Of a DNA stretch of 60,194 nt, positions 26,756 through 34,836 are shown piece after piece. Position numbers and translations under genes: made by a program. The first letter of the stretch is position 1. The number at the start of each line of letters is the position of its first letter. A model generated the notes under the pieces. It was not told where the DNA came from. It did not search any database and was given only the letters and a program-made list of their open reading frames with translations. Source of the DNA: Spirochaetales bacterium (GTDB taxonomy: Bacteria > Spirochaetota > Spirochaetia > Treponematales > Treponemataceae); contig JAUNWH010000003.1 in NCBI GenBank assembly GCA_030540405.1, positions 38,293-98,486 on the forward strand. The letters run 5' to 3'.

Positions 26756-27958
26756 TTATTTTGCCATTCTTGCCGCAATTTCGTCTATGTATTCCCAGCT
26801 GTTTACAATTTTCTTTGCTGGTGGATTTGCAAGGCGGGCAAGGTCTCCTGTCATTATTCCTTCTTCAATAACATCGAGAGTTGCCTTTTCAAGTTTGCGG
26901 GCGAATTCTGCAAGTTCTGGAGTTCCGTCTAGCTCGGCGCGTTTTGCAAGTGCTCCTGTCCAGGCAAAAATCAATGCGACTGGATTTGTAGAGGTTTTTT
27001 CGCCCTTCATATATTTGTAGTAGTGCTTTTGAACTGTTCCGTGGCTGGCTTCATATTCAAATTCTCCATTTGGGGAAACTAGAACTGAAGTCATCATTGC
27101 AAGGCTTCCACAGGCAGATGCAATCATGTCGCTCATAACATCGCCGTCGTAGTTTTTGCAAGCCCAGAGAATTCCGCCTTCGCATTTCATTATGCGTGCA
27201 ACTGCGTCATCGATGAGCGTGTAAAAATATTCTATTCCGGCTTTTTCAAATTTTTCCTTGAACTCGGATTCAAATACTTCATTGAAAATTGCCTTGAAGT
27301 TTCCGTCGTAGATTTTGCTGATTGTGTCCTTTGCTCCGAACCACACGTCGATTTTTTTGTCTAAAGCGTACATAAAGCAGCAGCGCGCAAAGTTTCTTAT
27401 AGAATCATCCAAGTTGTGGATTCCCTGAATTATTCCTGGACCGCGCATAACTTGAATTGTTTTTCTGATTTCTTTTCCATCGTCGCCTGTGAAAACAAGC
27501 TCGGCTTTTCCTGCTCCTGGAGTTTTTATCTCACAGTTCTTGTAAACATCTCCGTAAGCGTGGCGGCCAAGAACAATCGGCTTTTTCCAGGAAGAAACAT
27601 TGCACTGAATGTTCTTTACAAAAATTGGCGCGCGGAAAACTGTTCCGTCAAGCTCTCCACGGAGAATTCCATTTGGTGAAGGTGTAAGCTGCTTGAGCTT
27701 GTATTCTTCCATGCGGGCGGCATTGCTTGTGATTGTGGCGCATTTTACTCCAACGCCAAGACGCTTGATTGCTGCCGCAGCTTCATAAGTTACTTTGTCA
27801 TCTGTGTCGTCGCGGTTCTTTAAGCCAAGATCGTAGTATTCAACATTAAGCTCAACGTAAGGCTCAAGAAGTTTTTCCTTGATGACTTTCCACAGAACTC
27901 TTGTCATTTCATCACCGTCAAGTTCGGCAATCGCATTTTTCATTTTGATTTTTCCCAT
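26756..27958 (-). CDS. icd: NADP-dependent isocitrate dehydrogenase, eukaryotic type
   Basis: A 400-residue enzyme oxidising isocitrate to 2-oxoglutarate. Motifs AELDGDEMTRVLW, ITSNAARMEEYKL, SPNGILRGELDGTVFRAPI and ANIASACGS-like DMIASACGSLAM match the eukaryote-like homodimeric subfamily rather than E. coli Icd. AGGAG precedes the ATG by about six bases. It follows map by 37 bases on the same strand, so map and icd may share a transcript. It probably feeds glutamate synthesis. Confidence 0.93.
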   Translation of the reverse strand: MGKIKMKNAIAELDGDEMTRVLWKVIKEKLLEPYVELNVEYYDLGLKNRDDTDDKVTYEAAAAIKRLGVGVKCATITSNAARMEEYKLKQLTPSPNGILRGELDGTVFRAPIFVKNIQCNVSSWKKPIVLGRHAYGDVYKNCEIKTPGAGKAELVFTGDDGKEIRKTIQVMRGPGIIQGIHNLDDSIRNFARCCFMYALDKKIDVWFGAKDTISKIYDGNFKAIFNEVFESEFKEKFEKAGIEYFYTLIDDAVARIMKCEGGILWACKNYDGDVMSDMIASACGSLAMMTSVLVSPNGEFEYEASHGTVQKHYYKYMKGEKTSTNPVALIFAWTGALAKRAELDGTPELAEFARKLEKATLDVIEEGIMTGDLARLANPPAKKIVNSWEYIDEIAARMAK

Positions 27959-27995
27959 AATTAAACTCCTGAAAATCTATTCAAATTTTAATGTC

Positions 27996-28775
27996 TTATT
28001 TTAAACATGAATTTCCGTTGTAGTCCAAGTCAGTAAGAACTTCCGTGTGGTCTTTAAAAACTGCTACAGTGTGCTCCTCGTGGCAGCTCCAAGAACCGTC
28101 CGCGGTAACAACAGTCCAGTCGCTTCCTTCTTCAATATCAACGTCAGCAGTTCCTTCGTTAATCATCGGTTCTATTGCAAGAACCATTCCAGACTGAATG
28201 CGCGGATTCGGGCCAGTTGAAGGACAGTTGCAGACGCTTGGATCTTCGTGGACTTCAAGACCGACTCCGTGCCCGCAGTATTCATAGACAACGCCGTATT
28301 TGTTCTGGTTGTACGCAATGTCATATACTGCATTTGAAATGTCGCTGATTCTGTTTCCCGCCTTGCAAGCGTCAATTCCAGCCAAAAGACATTCGCGTGT
28401 AACCCGGCAAAGTTTTTGGTGCGCAGGCTTTACGTTTCCCACAAGAACTGTGTGCGTGCTGTCTGAAATGTAGCCTTTTAAATTCAGTCCGATGTCAAGC
28501 GAAACAATGTCGCCGTCTTTTACAATCCGTTTTTTGGAAGGAACTCCGTGGATAACCTGATTGTTTATACTTATGCACGCGCATCCCGGAAAGTCCTCCT
28601 CGTACCATGCCGGTGTTGCCCCGAACTTTTTTGCAAAGTTTACGCACCAGTCGTCGATTTCTTTTGTGCTTACTCCGGGTTTTACCTTTGGAATAATTTC
28701 GTTGAATAAATCAGCAAGCAAGTGGCAGCTTTTTCTGATTCCATTGATTTGTTCTTCATTTTTTAAACGTATCAT
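27996..28775 (-). CDS. map: Methionine aminopeptidase, type I
   Basis: A 259-residue enzyme that removes N-terminal Met from new proteins. Metal ligands and neighbours are visible in VSLDIGLNLKGYISDSTHTV, GHGVGLEVHEDP, LAIEPMINEG and the late EEHTVAVF. The start at 28775 (MIRLKNEEQ) has GGAG seven bases upstream; a 52-codon extension upstream overlaps the dnaJ-like gene and lacks family similarity. It begins 19 bases after that gene ends, so the two are probably one operon. Confidence 0.95.
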   Translation of the reverse strand: MIRLKNEEQINGIRKSCHLLADLFNEIIPKVKPGVSTKEIDDWCVNFAKKFGATPAWYEEDFPGCACISINNQVIHGVPSKKRIVKDGDIVSLDIGLNLKGYISDSTHTVLVGNVKPAHQKLCRVTRECLLAGIDACKAGNRISDISNAVYDIAYNQNKYGVVYEYCGHGVGLEVHEDPSVCNCPSTGPNPRIQSGMVLAIEPMINEGTADVDIEEGSDWTVVTADGSWSCHEEHTVAVFKDHTEVLTDLDYNGNSCLK

Positions 28776-28794
28776 ATATAAACTCCATGATTTC

Positions 28795-29559
28795 CTATTT
28801 TGTTTCTGCGGAAATTCTTGCGGCTTCGTTTCTGCATATTTTTGCAGTTTGAAAATCCCCAATCCGCTCGTAAGAATCCGCAATCTTAAAAAGAAAAAAC
28901 GCGTCATCATTTTTTCCGAACCTAAGCTCAAGCGCGCGCTCCCATGCGTCTATTGCAAGCTCGTCGTTCACAGCTCCTTCAATGTTGTTCCGAAGAATAT
29001 GGCGTGCAAGGCTTTTTACTTCCGGAAAAAAAAGCTTGAAATATTCAAACGAAAATTCCATCCGTATAATCTGATCCAGAAGAATGACAGCGTCGTAGTA
29101 TTCCTGCCGCAGAACAAGTTCTTCCGCAAGAATAAATCCGTAGTCCATAAAGTCTTCCCGCGTGAACCACCTTGACAGTCTGAATCCAACACGTTCCATG
29201 TTCATTCTTTTGAATTCTCTTACAGCCTCATCTTCGTTGTTGTGCAGAAGATCAAAAAAAATCAGCTTGGCGCGGCTTTCGTCATCGGTGCGCTCCAAAA
29301 GCCATTTTCTGTAGTCGAATGATTCAAAATTTTTTTCTCGGTGGAAATTGCTCTGCTTGAATAAAACTGACTCGTCAAAAAGTCCGCGTGATTTTATGTC
29401 GGACAAAACTTCGTAGGCTGCCACAAGCTCGCGGAAGGCCTTTGAGTCTTCACCCGTTATGTCCGGATGCAGAACCTTTGCCTTCTTTCTATATGCGCGC
29501 CGGATTTCTGCGATTGTCGCTGTTCTTGAAACGCCTAGGATTTTGTAATAGTCTTTCAT
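28795..29559 (-). CDS. J-domain protein with helical C-terminus
   Basis: A 254-residue protein with an N-terminal J domain (MKDYYKILGVSRTATIAEIR; HPD at about 33-35) that would stimulate an Hsp70 ATPase. It lacks the G/F region and zinc fingers of DnaJ. The remaining ~180 residues are helical and end with a TPR-like pair (AIDAWERALELRFGKNDDAFFLF). Such proteins direct DnaK to specific clients; the client is unknown. Located directly upstream of map. Confidence 0.85.
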   Translation of the reverse strand: MKDYYKILGVSRTATIAEIRRAYRKKAKVLHPDITGEDSKAFRELVAAYEVLSDIKSRGLFDESVLFKQSNFHREKNFESFDYRKWLLERTDDESRAKLIFFDLLHNNEDEAVREFKRMNMERVGFRLSRWFTREDFMDYGFILAEELVLRQEYYDAVILLDQIIRMEFSFEYFKLFFPEVKSLARHILRNNIEGAVNDELAIDAWERALELRFGKNDDAFFLFKIADSYERIGDFQTAKICRNEAARISAETK

Positions 29560-29619
29560 CTTTTTTCTTTTCAGACGGAAAAAATTTCACGCAAAATGAA
29601 GTTTACATTTTTTTTTGCA

Positions 29620-29678
29620 TTTAAGCAATTAAAGCTGTTTTTGCTCCAAGAAATGAATCCGCCCTTAAATTGCTTAAA
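29620..29678. repeat. Perfect 11-bp inverted repeat around the gatC promoter
   Basis: TTTAAGCAATT (29620-29630) and AATTGCTTAAA (29668-29678) are perfect inverse copies separated by 37 bases. The second arm includes the gatC -35 box. It could be a pair of operator half-sites or a weak hairpin between the divergent dnaJ-like and gatC genes. Confidence 0.55.
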
Positions 29679-29698
29679 CGTTCTAAATTTTGTATAAT
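29670..29698 (+). promoter_or_regulatory. gatCAB promoter, start codon six bases after -10
   Basis: TTGCTT (29670-29675), 17-base spacer, TATAAT (29693-29698), then six bases to the ATG at 29705. There is no Shine-Dalgarno sequence, so a leaderless transcript is likely. Confidence 0.65.
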
Positions 29699-29704
29699 CG
29701 CGGC

Positions 29705-30019
29705 ATGAGTGAAAATAAACGTACCGTTGACGAATCAACATTGGAAAAACTTTTATACCTTTCACGTCTTTCCCCGGAAAGCACAGACATGGCTACTTTA
29801 AAAAAGCAGGTGGATGAAATTGTAGGATACTTTGATATTCTTTCTAAATACGATGACAGCGAAAATCCCTATGACGCTTATCCTACAACAAAGGCTGAAT
29901 GTCTGCGCGAGGACGAAATTGTTCCGGGACTTGAGATGCACGATGTCAAGAAAATAAACGAGCCGAATTTTATGGACGGGTATTTCCAAGTTCCAAAAGT
30001 TCTGGGAGAAGGTGCGTAA
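29705..30019 (+). CDS. gatC: Asp/Glu-tRNA amidotransferase subunit C
   Basis: A 104-residue GatC, the small subunit that stabilises GatA in the GatCAB complex, which amidates mischarged Glu-tRNA(Gln) and/or Asp-tRNA(Asn). Family features are the N-terminal helix pair (DESTLEKLLYLSRL, VDEIVGYFDIL) and the central LREDEIVPG. The start at 29705 (MSENKRTVD) is chosen because the -10 box occupies the region five codons upstream. It overlaps or abuts gatA. Confidence 0.9.
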   Translation: MSENKRTVDESTLEKLLYLSRLSPESTDMATLKKQVDEIVGYFDILSKYDDSENPYDAYPTTKAECLREDEIVPGLEMHDVKKINEPNFMDGYFQVPKVLGEGA

Positions 30020-30020
30020 G

Positions 30021-31526
30021 ATGAAGTACAAGACTATAAAAGAAACTGTAGAGGCGTTAAAAAACGGAGAAACTTCAAGCGTGGCTTTGGTAAAGGAATC
30101 CAAGGAAACTTTTGAAACTGACAAAAATTCAGCATTGCCTCTTAATGCCTTCCTTGAAATTTATGACGATATTTTAAAGTCTGCGGAAGCTGCCGACCAG
30201 AAAATTTCAGAAGCTAGAAGCAACGGTTCTCTTGAAAAGCTTTTTGAAGAGAAGCCTCTTCTTGGAATTCCTTTTGCGGTAAAAGACAATATTTCTGTTC
30301 GCGGAAAAAAGCTTACTTGCTCAAGCAAAATTCTTGAAGGCTATGTTGCTCCGTACAGCGCGACTGTAATAAACCGTCTTGAAAAAGCCGGCGCAATTCC
30401 TATTGGAAGATGCAATCAAGATGAATTTGCAATGGGCTCTTCCACTGAATATTCAGTTTACGGTCCTACAAGAAATCCTATTGACCGCGCTTATGTTTCA
30501 GGCGGATCTTCCGGTGGTCCTGCTGCTGCTGTTGCCGCGAATCAGGCTTTGTTTGCTCTTGGCACTGAAACTGGCGGCTCTGTCCGTCTTCCTGCAAGCT
30601 ACTGCGGAATCTACGGTCTAAAAACTACTTACGGTGTTCTAAGCCGCTGGGGAGTTGTTGCTTACGGCTCTTCTTTGGATCAAGTTGGAATTCTTGGACA
30701 CACTCCGCAGGACATTGCGCTTCCGTTGAGCGTTATGAGCGGTGTTGATTTTTATGATGACACTTCTGCTGATTTGCCTGACGCAAAGCCTTTTGTTCAA
30801 GCTTTCTCTGATTTTTCAAAACTGAAAATAGCAGTTCCAAAGCAGTTTCTTGAGTCAAAAGGAATGGACGTGGATGTTGCAAAAGTTTTTGAAGAAACCC
30901 GCGGCTGGTTTGAGTCCAAAGGCGCAAAAATAGAAGTTGTTGATCTTCCGATTCTTGATGCCGCCATTGCAAGCTATTACGTAATTGCTTTGTCTGAAGC
31001 TGCATCGAACTTGAGCCGCTTTGATGGAATCCGCTACGGAAACAGAATTGACAACGGCAAAGGATACGATGAGCTTTATGTGGACACAAGAAGCAACGGT
31101 TTCGGTCCGGAAGTAAAGCGTAGAATAATAATCGGAAACTACGTTTTGTCGGAGCAGTTTTCAGGCGATACTTATAAAAAAGGAATGTCTGTGCGCGCTC
31201 GCATTCAGCGTGAAATTGCAAAGCTTTTTGAGCAGTTCGATTTGATTCTTTGCCCGACTTGTCCGACTCCAGCTTTTAAGCTTGGACAGAAAGTTGACGA
31301 TCCGCTTGCCATGTATCTTAGCGATTTGTTCACGACATTTGTAAATCTTGCCCGCATTCCGTCTTTGTCTGTTCCGGCTGGAAGAACTTCGGCGGAAAAC
31401 GGAAATATGCCTGTTGGAATTCAGTTTGCAGGGTCTATGTTCAGCGAAATGAAAATTCTTGAAATTGCCCAAGCATGGGAAAATGAGCATAAGGGATGCG
31501 GAATTCCTGTTGCGGAGGAAAAGTAA
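30021..31526 (+). CDS. gatA: Asp/Glu-tRNA amidotransferase subunit A
   Basis: A 501-residue amidase-signature enzyme that releases ammonia from glutamine for the amidotransferase. The Ser-cisSer-Lys triad lies in PFAVKDNISV (Lys) and YVSGGSSGGPAAAVAA, with GTETGGSVRLPAS after it. A GTG at 30012 is an alternative start overlapping gatC; the ATG at 30021 directly after the gatC stop is preferred. Second gene of gatCAB. Confidence 0.94.
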   Translation: MKYKTIKETVEALKNGETSSVALVKESKETFETDKNSALPLNAFLEIYDDILKSAEAADQKISEARSNGSLEKLFEEKPLLGIPFAVKDNISVRGKKLTCSSKILEGYVAPYSATVINRLEKAGAIPIGRCNQDEFAMGSSTEYSVYGPTRNPIDRAYVSGGSSGGPAAAVAANQALFALGTETGGSVRLPASYCGIYGLKTTYGVLSRWGVVAYGSSLDQVGILGHTPQDIALPLSVMSGVDFYDDTSADLPDAKPFVQAFSDFSKLKIAVPKQFLESKGMDVDVAKVFEETRGWFESKGAKIEVVDLPILDAAIASYYVIALSEAASNLSRFDGIRYGNRIDNGKGYDELYVDTRSNGFGPEVKRRIIIGNYVLSEQFSGDTYKKGMSVRARIQREIAKLFEQFDLILCPTCPTPAFKLGQKVDDPLAMYLSDLFTTFVNLARIPSLSVPAGRTSAENGNMPVGIQFAGSMFSEMKILEIAQAWENEHKGCGIPVAEEK

Positions 31527-31528
31527 AA

Positions 31529-33070
31529 ATGCCTTCTATTGATAAATATGAAATTGTAATCGGCTGTGAAATTCATACGCAGCTTTTAACAAAAACAAAG
31601 GCGTTCTGTGCCTGCGAAAACCGTTACGGCGGAATGCCGAATACCCGCGTTTGTCCTGTTTGCCTTGGACTTCCGGGAGCGATGCCTCGTGTTTCAAAAG
31701 GATATGTTGAGCTTGGCTCTGTTGCGGGGCTTGCTCTTAACTGCGAGATTTCGCGCTTTACAAAATTTGACCGCAAGCATTACTTTTATCCAGACCTTGC
31801 GAAAGGCTATCAGATAACGCAATACGATATTCCGCTTTGCCACGATGGATATGTTGACCTTCCGATGCACAAGTATCCAAAGGAACAGCAGTTTGGTTCT
31901 GAAAAATGCCGCACAAAAAATTTCATTGGCCAGGACTGCATTATTGAAAACGGAAAATATCGTCGCGTCCGTGTTGAGCGCATTCACCTTGAAGAGGACG
32001 TAGGAAAGTCATTGCACTTGCAGGGCGCACATTCTTATATCGACTACAACCGTTCTGGAACTCCGCTTATTGAAATTGTAACAAAGCCGGATATGACAAG
32101 CCCAGAAGAAGCCGCTCTTTTCATGGAAACTGTTCAGGAAATTTTGCGCTATGTGAAAGTTACAAACGGAAACCTTGAAGAAGGAAATATGCGATGCGAT
32201 GCCAACATCAACTTGAATGTTTGGGAAGACGGAAAACTTTACCACACTCCAATTTCTGAAATCAAGAATTTGAACTCGTTTCGTTCAATCCGTGATGCCT
32301 GCGCTTATGAAGCCCAGCGTCAGCTTAAGGAATTTCAGGAAGACCGTCAGGAATTCAATCCGGGATTTAAAGTTACAATGGGCTGGGACGAAGCAAAAGG
32401 CCAGACTGTTGTTCAGCGCACAAAAAATTCTTTTGTTGACTACCGTTTTGTTGTTGAGCCGGATATAAAGCCGTTCAGCGTAAGCGAGGAACTTATTGAA
32501 AATGCAAGGTCAAAAGTCGGAGAGCTTCCAGAAGCAAAACGCACAAGATTAAAGAAGGATTACGGACTTTCTGATTTTGATGTGGAAACTTTGACTTCTA
32601 GCCGCGACTTGGCTGTCTGGTTTGAAGAAGCTGCCGCCGGAACAAAAAATCCAAAGCGCACTGCAAATATAATCCTCACCGAGCTTCTTGCAAAACTGAA
32701 TGAAGACAAAAAAACAATCAACGATGTTTCTATAACGCCTGCCCATATTGCGGAACTTGTAAATGCAATTGACTCAAAGAAAATTTCAAGCGCGCAGGGA
32801 AAAGTTGTTTTTGCAAAAATGCTTGAGACAAATAAAATGCCGGTGGAAATTATTAAATCTGAAGGCATGGAAGTTGTAAGCGACAGCGGAGCAATTGAAG
32901 CGATTGTTGACAAGGTAATTTCAGCAAATCCAAAAGCTGTAGCCGACTTTAAGTCTGGAAAAACAAATGTTGTCGGCTGGCTTATGGGACAGGTTATGAA
33001 AGAATCCAAAGGCAAGGCGAATCCTGCAGAAGCAAGTTCTCTTGTTCAAAAGAAACTTTCAGAAATCTAA
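31529..33070 (+). CDS. gatB: Asp/Glu-tRNA amidotransferase subunit B
   Basis: A 513-residue GatB, the kinase/transamidase subunit that binds the mischarged tRNA. Motifs YEIVIGCEIHTQL, CPVCLGLPGAMP, HLEEDVGKSLH and DYNRSGTPLIEIVT are hallmarks, and the C-terminal YqeY-like domain is complete. The start at 31529 (MPSIDKYE) has GGAGG about ten bases upstream. It is followed by a strong terminator, ending the gatCAB operon. Confidence 0.95.
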   Translation: MPSIDKYEIVIGCEIHTQLLTKTKAFCACENRYGGMPNTRVCPVCLGLPGAMPRVSKGYVELGSVAGLALNCEISRFTKFDRKHYFYPDLAKGYQITQYDIPLCHDGYVDLPMHKYPKEQQFGSEKCRTKNFIGQDCIIENGKYRRVRVERIHLEEDVGKSLHLQGAHSYIDYNRSGTPLIEIVTKPDMTSPEEAALFMETVQEILRYVKVTNGNLEEGNMRCDANINLNVWEDGKLYHTPISEIKNLNSFRSIRDACAYEAQRQLKEFQEDRQEFNPGFKVTMGWDEAKGQTVVQRTKNSFVDYRFVVEPDIKPFSVSEELIENARSKVGELPEAKRTRLKKDYGLSDFDVETLTSSRDLAVWFEEAAAGTKNPKRTANIILTELLAKLNEDKKTINDVSITPAHIAELVNAIDSKKISSAQGKVVFAKMLETNKMPVEIIKSEGMEVVSDSGAIEAIVDKVISANPKAVADFKSGKTNVVGWLMGQVMKESKGKANPAEASSLVQKKLSEI

Positions 33071-33094
33071 TTTTTCTTGAAGTGTAAATTTTTG

Positions 33095-33131
33095 AATCCG
33101 TCGTTCTGTTTTAGAATGGCGGATTTTTTTT
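33095..33131 (+). terminator. Terminator of gatCAB
   Basis: Arms AATCCGTCGTTCT and AGAATGGCGGATT pair over 13 positions (two G-U), with a short GTTTT loop and a run of T. It lies 25 bases past gatB. Confidence 0.88.
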
Positions 33132-33154
33132 ATTTAAAATTTTTCCCAGAATGA

Positions 33155-33212
33155 TTGACAATCTTATTTAGTTACTGTATGCTAACTTTTGTAAGTTAGT
33201 TTAGTCTAACTT
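33155..33212 (+). promoter_or_regulatory. Promoter with three alternating CTAACTT/AAGTTAG boxes
   Basis: TTGACA (33155-33160), 17-base spacer, TATGCT (33178-33183). Immediately downstream are CTAACTT (33182-33188), AAGTTAG (33193-33199) and CTAACTT (33206-33212), forming two overlapping palindromes. The motif resembles boxes of DtxR-family metal regulators (TTAGGTTAGCCTAA-like). A metal-dependent repressor is inferred; the flavodoxin context fits iron. Confidence 0.65.
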
Positions 33213-33225
33213 GTATTTATTACTA

Positions 33226-33307
33226 GCGGGCATATAAACTTGCGGTTCTTAATCCTAAGTTTACATCTCCTTACACAGCCACTGATGTGATATGCCCGCA
33301 TTTTTTT
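33226..33307 (+). ncRNA. Candidate structured leader RNA (three-way junction plus T run)
   Basis: GCGGGCATAT (33226-33235) pairs perfectly with ATATGCCCGC (33290-33299). Inside are two stems with almost no junction bases: AAACTT/AAGTTT (33236-33241 with 33257-33262) and ACATC/GATGT (33263-33267 with 33284-33288). Seven T follow the closing helix, then GAGG and the ATG at 33316. The shape fits a riboswitch or attenuator whose closing helix is also the terminator. I recognise no known riboswitch consensus. Confidence 0.55.
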
Positions 33308-33315
33308 GAGGTTGT

Positions 33316-33885
33316 ATGAAAACTTTTGAGCAGACAGTAATTCACTTGGGAGCGCCGACTTTGTGCGGAGTAAAGCCTTCAAGTCTTGTTTCTGTTTCAA
33401 AAGAAGTTCTGTTTTGTGAATACAAAAAAATCCTCCTGTGGAATAAAATTCTTGAGGACAGCCAGAAAAAAATAAAAATTGCAAGAAGGGGAGAGAATCT
33501 TTTTTTGCTTTTCATTTACGATGAAAAACTTGTTCAGGGAATTCTTTCAAAGCCTGAAGTTTTGTCGTACTTGAATTTAAAAGGCTATTTTACAGACAAG
33601 GGAATTTCAGATGTTCTGAATGAGCTTTTGAATCGCCTTTCTTATTGCGAAATTTTTCCGCATGAGATTGGAGTTTTCCTTGGTTATCCTTTGGAAGATG
33701 TTGTTGGATACGAAAAATATTCAGGAACAAAAACAAAATTTTCCGGGGATTGGGCAGTTTACGGAAATGTTGCGGAAGCTGTAAGAAAAATGGAGCTTTA
33801 CAAAAAATGCTCTGCTTTATGCTCAAGCCTTTTAGAAGCTGGAAATAATTTTGAAGCAATTTGCAAAATAATAAATTTTATGTGA
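33316..33885 (+). CDS. DUF3793 family protein
   Basis: A 189-residue protein matching the DUF3793 family, including FCEYKKILLWNKILEDS-like N-terminal helices and the conserved FPHEIGVFLGYPLEDVVGY. No catalytic motif is known. In other gut bacteria DUF3793 genes sit beside flavodoxins and metal-uptake genes; here it is seven bases upstream of a flavodoxin. GAGG precedes the ATG by about six bases, and the transcript begins with the metal-box promoter and structured leader. A role in iron or redox handling is inferred from context only. Confidence 0.8.
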   Translation: MKTFEQTVIHLGAPTLCGVKPSSLVSVSKEVLFCEYKKILLWNKILEDSQKKIKIARRGENLFLLFIYDEKLVQGILSKPEVLSYLNLKGYFTDKGISDVLNELLNRLSYCEIFPHEIGVFLGYPLEDVVGYEKYSGTKTKFSGDWAVYGNVAEAVRKMELYKKCSALCSSLLEAGNNFEAICKIINFM

Positions 33886-33892
33886 GGTAAAT

Positions 33893-34309
33893 ATGAAGAA
33901 AGCTGTAATCTATGCAAGCACAACTGGAAACACAGAGGCAATGGCAAACGTTGTAGCTGAAGGTGTAAAATCTTGCGGCGCGGAACTCTTGATGTCAACT
34001 GCAAGTGAAGCAAATGTTTCGGATGTTCTTGCTTGCGATGTTATTATACTCGGAAGTCCTGCGATGGGAGATGAAGTTCTTGAAGATTCAATGGAAGAAT
34101 TCTACACAAATCTTGAAGGTGGCTTGAGCGGAAAAAAAGTTGCTGTATTCGGCTCTTATGACTGGGGCGATGGACAGTGGCTTAGAACTTGGGTTGAACG
34201 TCTTTCGGCAGCTGGCGCAACTGTTGTAAATGGCGAAGGCTTAAAAGCTCAGCTTGCTCCAGATGAGGCTGCTCTTGCTGAATGCAAGTCTCTTGGCGAA
34301 ACTGCATAA
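33893..34309 (+). CDS. Short-chain flavodoxin
   Basis: A 138-residue flavodoxin. The FMN phosphate loop is YASTTGNTEAMA near the N-terminus; LGSPAMGDE and FGSYDWGDGQW are the two isoalloxazine-binding loops. It carries electrons in place of ferredoxin, typically under iron limitation, which fits the metal-type operator upstream. It is cotranscribed with DUF3793 and followed by a hairpin at 34317-34344 and a strong terminator at 34421. Confidence 0.92.
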   Translation: MKKAVIYASTTGNTEAMANVVAEGVKSCGAELLMSTASEANVSDVLACDVIILGSPAMGDEVLEDSMEEFYTNLEGGLSGKKVAVFGSYDWGDGQWLRTWVERLSAAGATVVNGEGLKAQLAPDEAALAECKSLGETA

Positions 34310-34420
34310 AAAAAATAGACTGCTTTGCATTTGCATTGCAGTCTTATAAAAAGTGTCGGCAACAGGCACAGGTTTAAACTAATTCCTCGAGTTGGTTTAA
34401 AAGTGTGTGTGTTTGGTTTT

Positions 34421-34456
34421 AACTCCATTCTGAGTTTCAGACTGGAGTTTTTTATT
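34421..34456 (+). terminator. Terminator after the flavodoxin gene
   Basis: AACTCCA-T-TCTG, loop AGTTT, CAGA-C-TGGAGTT (34421-34449), followed by six T. A weaker hairpin (AGACTGC/GCAGTCT, 34317-34344) lies directly after the stop codon. Confidence 0.85.
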
Positions 34457-34457
34457 T

Positions 34458-34727
34458 TTAAATTCTGTGCATTTCAGAAAAAACTTTCTCGTTCATTATG
34501 TTGACTTCAACGCCAAGTGTTCCCAGCTCTTCAACAAGTTCTTTTCTTGCAGTGTCAATTCCAATGTCTGAATTGCCAAAATCAACCATCATCATCATAA
34601 CGAAATTTCCGCTTAAAATTGTCTGAGAAATATCCGCAATGTTTATAGAATGTTTTGCAAGATACGCTGAAACTTTTGCAATTATACCGACTTTATCTGC
34701 GCCAACAACAGTAACTATAGCTTTCAT
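34458..34727 (-). CDS. ACT domain protein, UPF0237 family
   Basis: An 89-residue stand-alone ACT domain. It opens with KAIVTVVGADKVGIIAKVSA and has the family's SQTILSGNFVMMMMVDF. ACT domains bind amino acids or small ligands and usually regulate other enzymes; UPF0237 members have no agreed partner. The upstream minus-strand region holds TTGTAT-17-TAAAAT nine bases before the ATG, another very short leader. It is convergent with the flavodoxin gene and transcribed away from no other gene. Confidence 0.9.
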   Translation of the reverse strand: MKAIVTVVGADKVGIIAKVSAYLAKHSINIADISQTILSGNFVMMMMVDFGNSDIGIDTARKELVEELGTLGVEVNIMNEKVFSEMHRI

Positions 34728-34836
34728 AATAAATTTATTTTAATAGAAAAAAAACTTATATACAAGAAGCCGCAATGGAAATTGTGAGGGGACTTTAAAT
34801 AGTGGCATACTTTGAAACTTCCACTGCGGCATTTTT

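Noticed and set aside
27996..28931. A longer methionine aminopeptidase starting 52 codons upstream.
   Set aside because: The extension overlaps the J-domain gene and is out of character for type I enzymes. GGAG is correctly placed for the ATG at 28775.
33226..33307. Hammerhead ribozyme or purine riboswitch, suggested by the three-way junction and a CTGATG string.
   Set aside because: The GAAA core of a hammerhead and the conserved junction of purine riboswitches are both absent.
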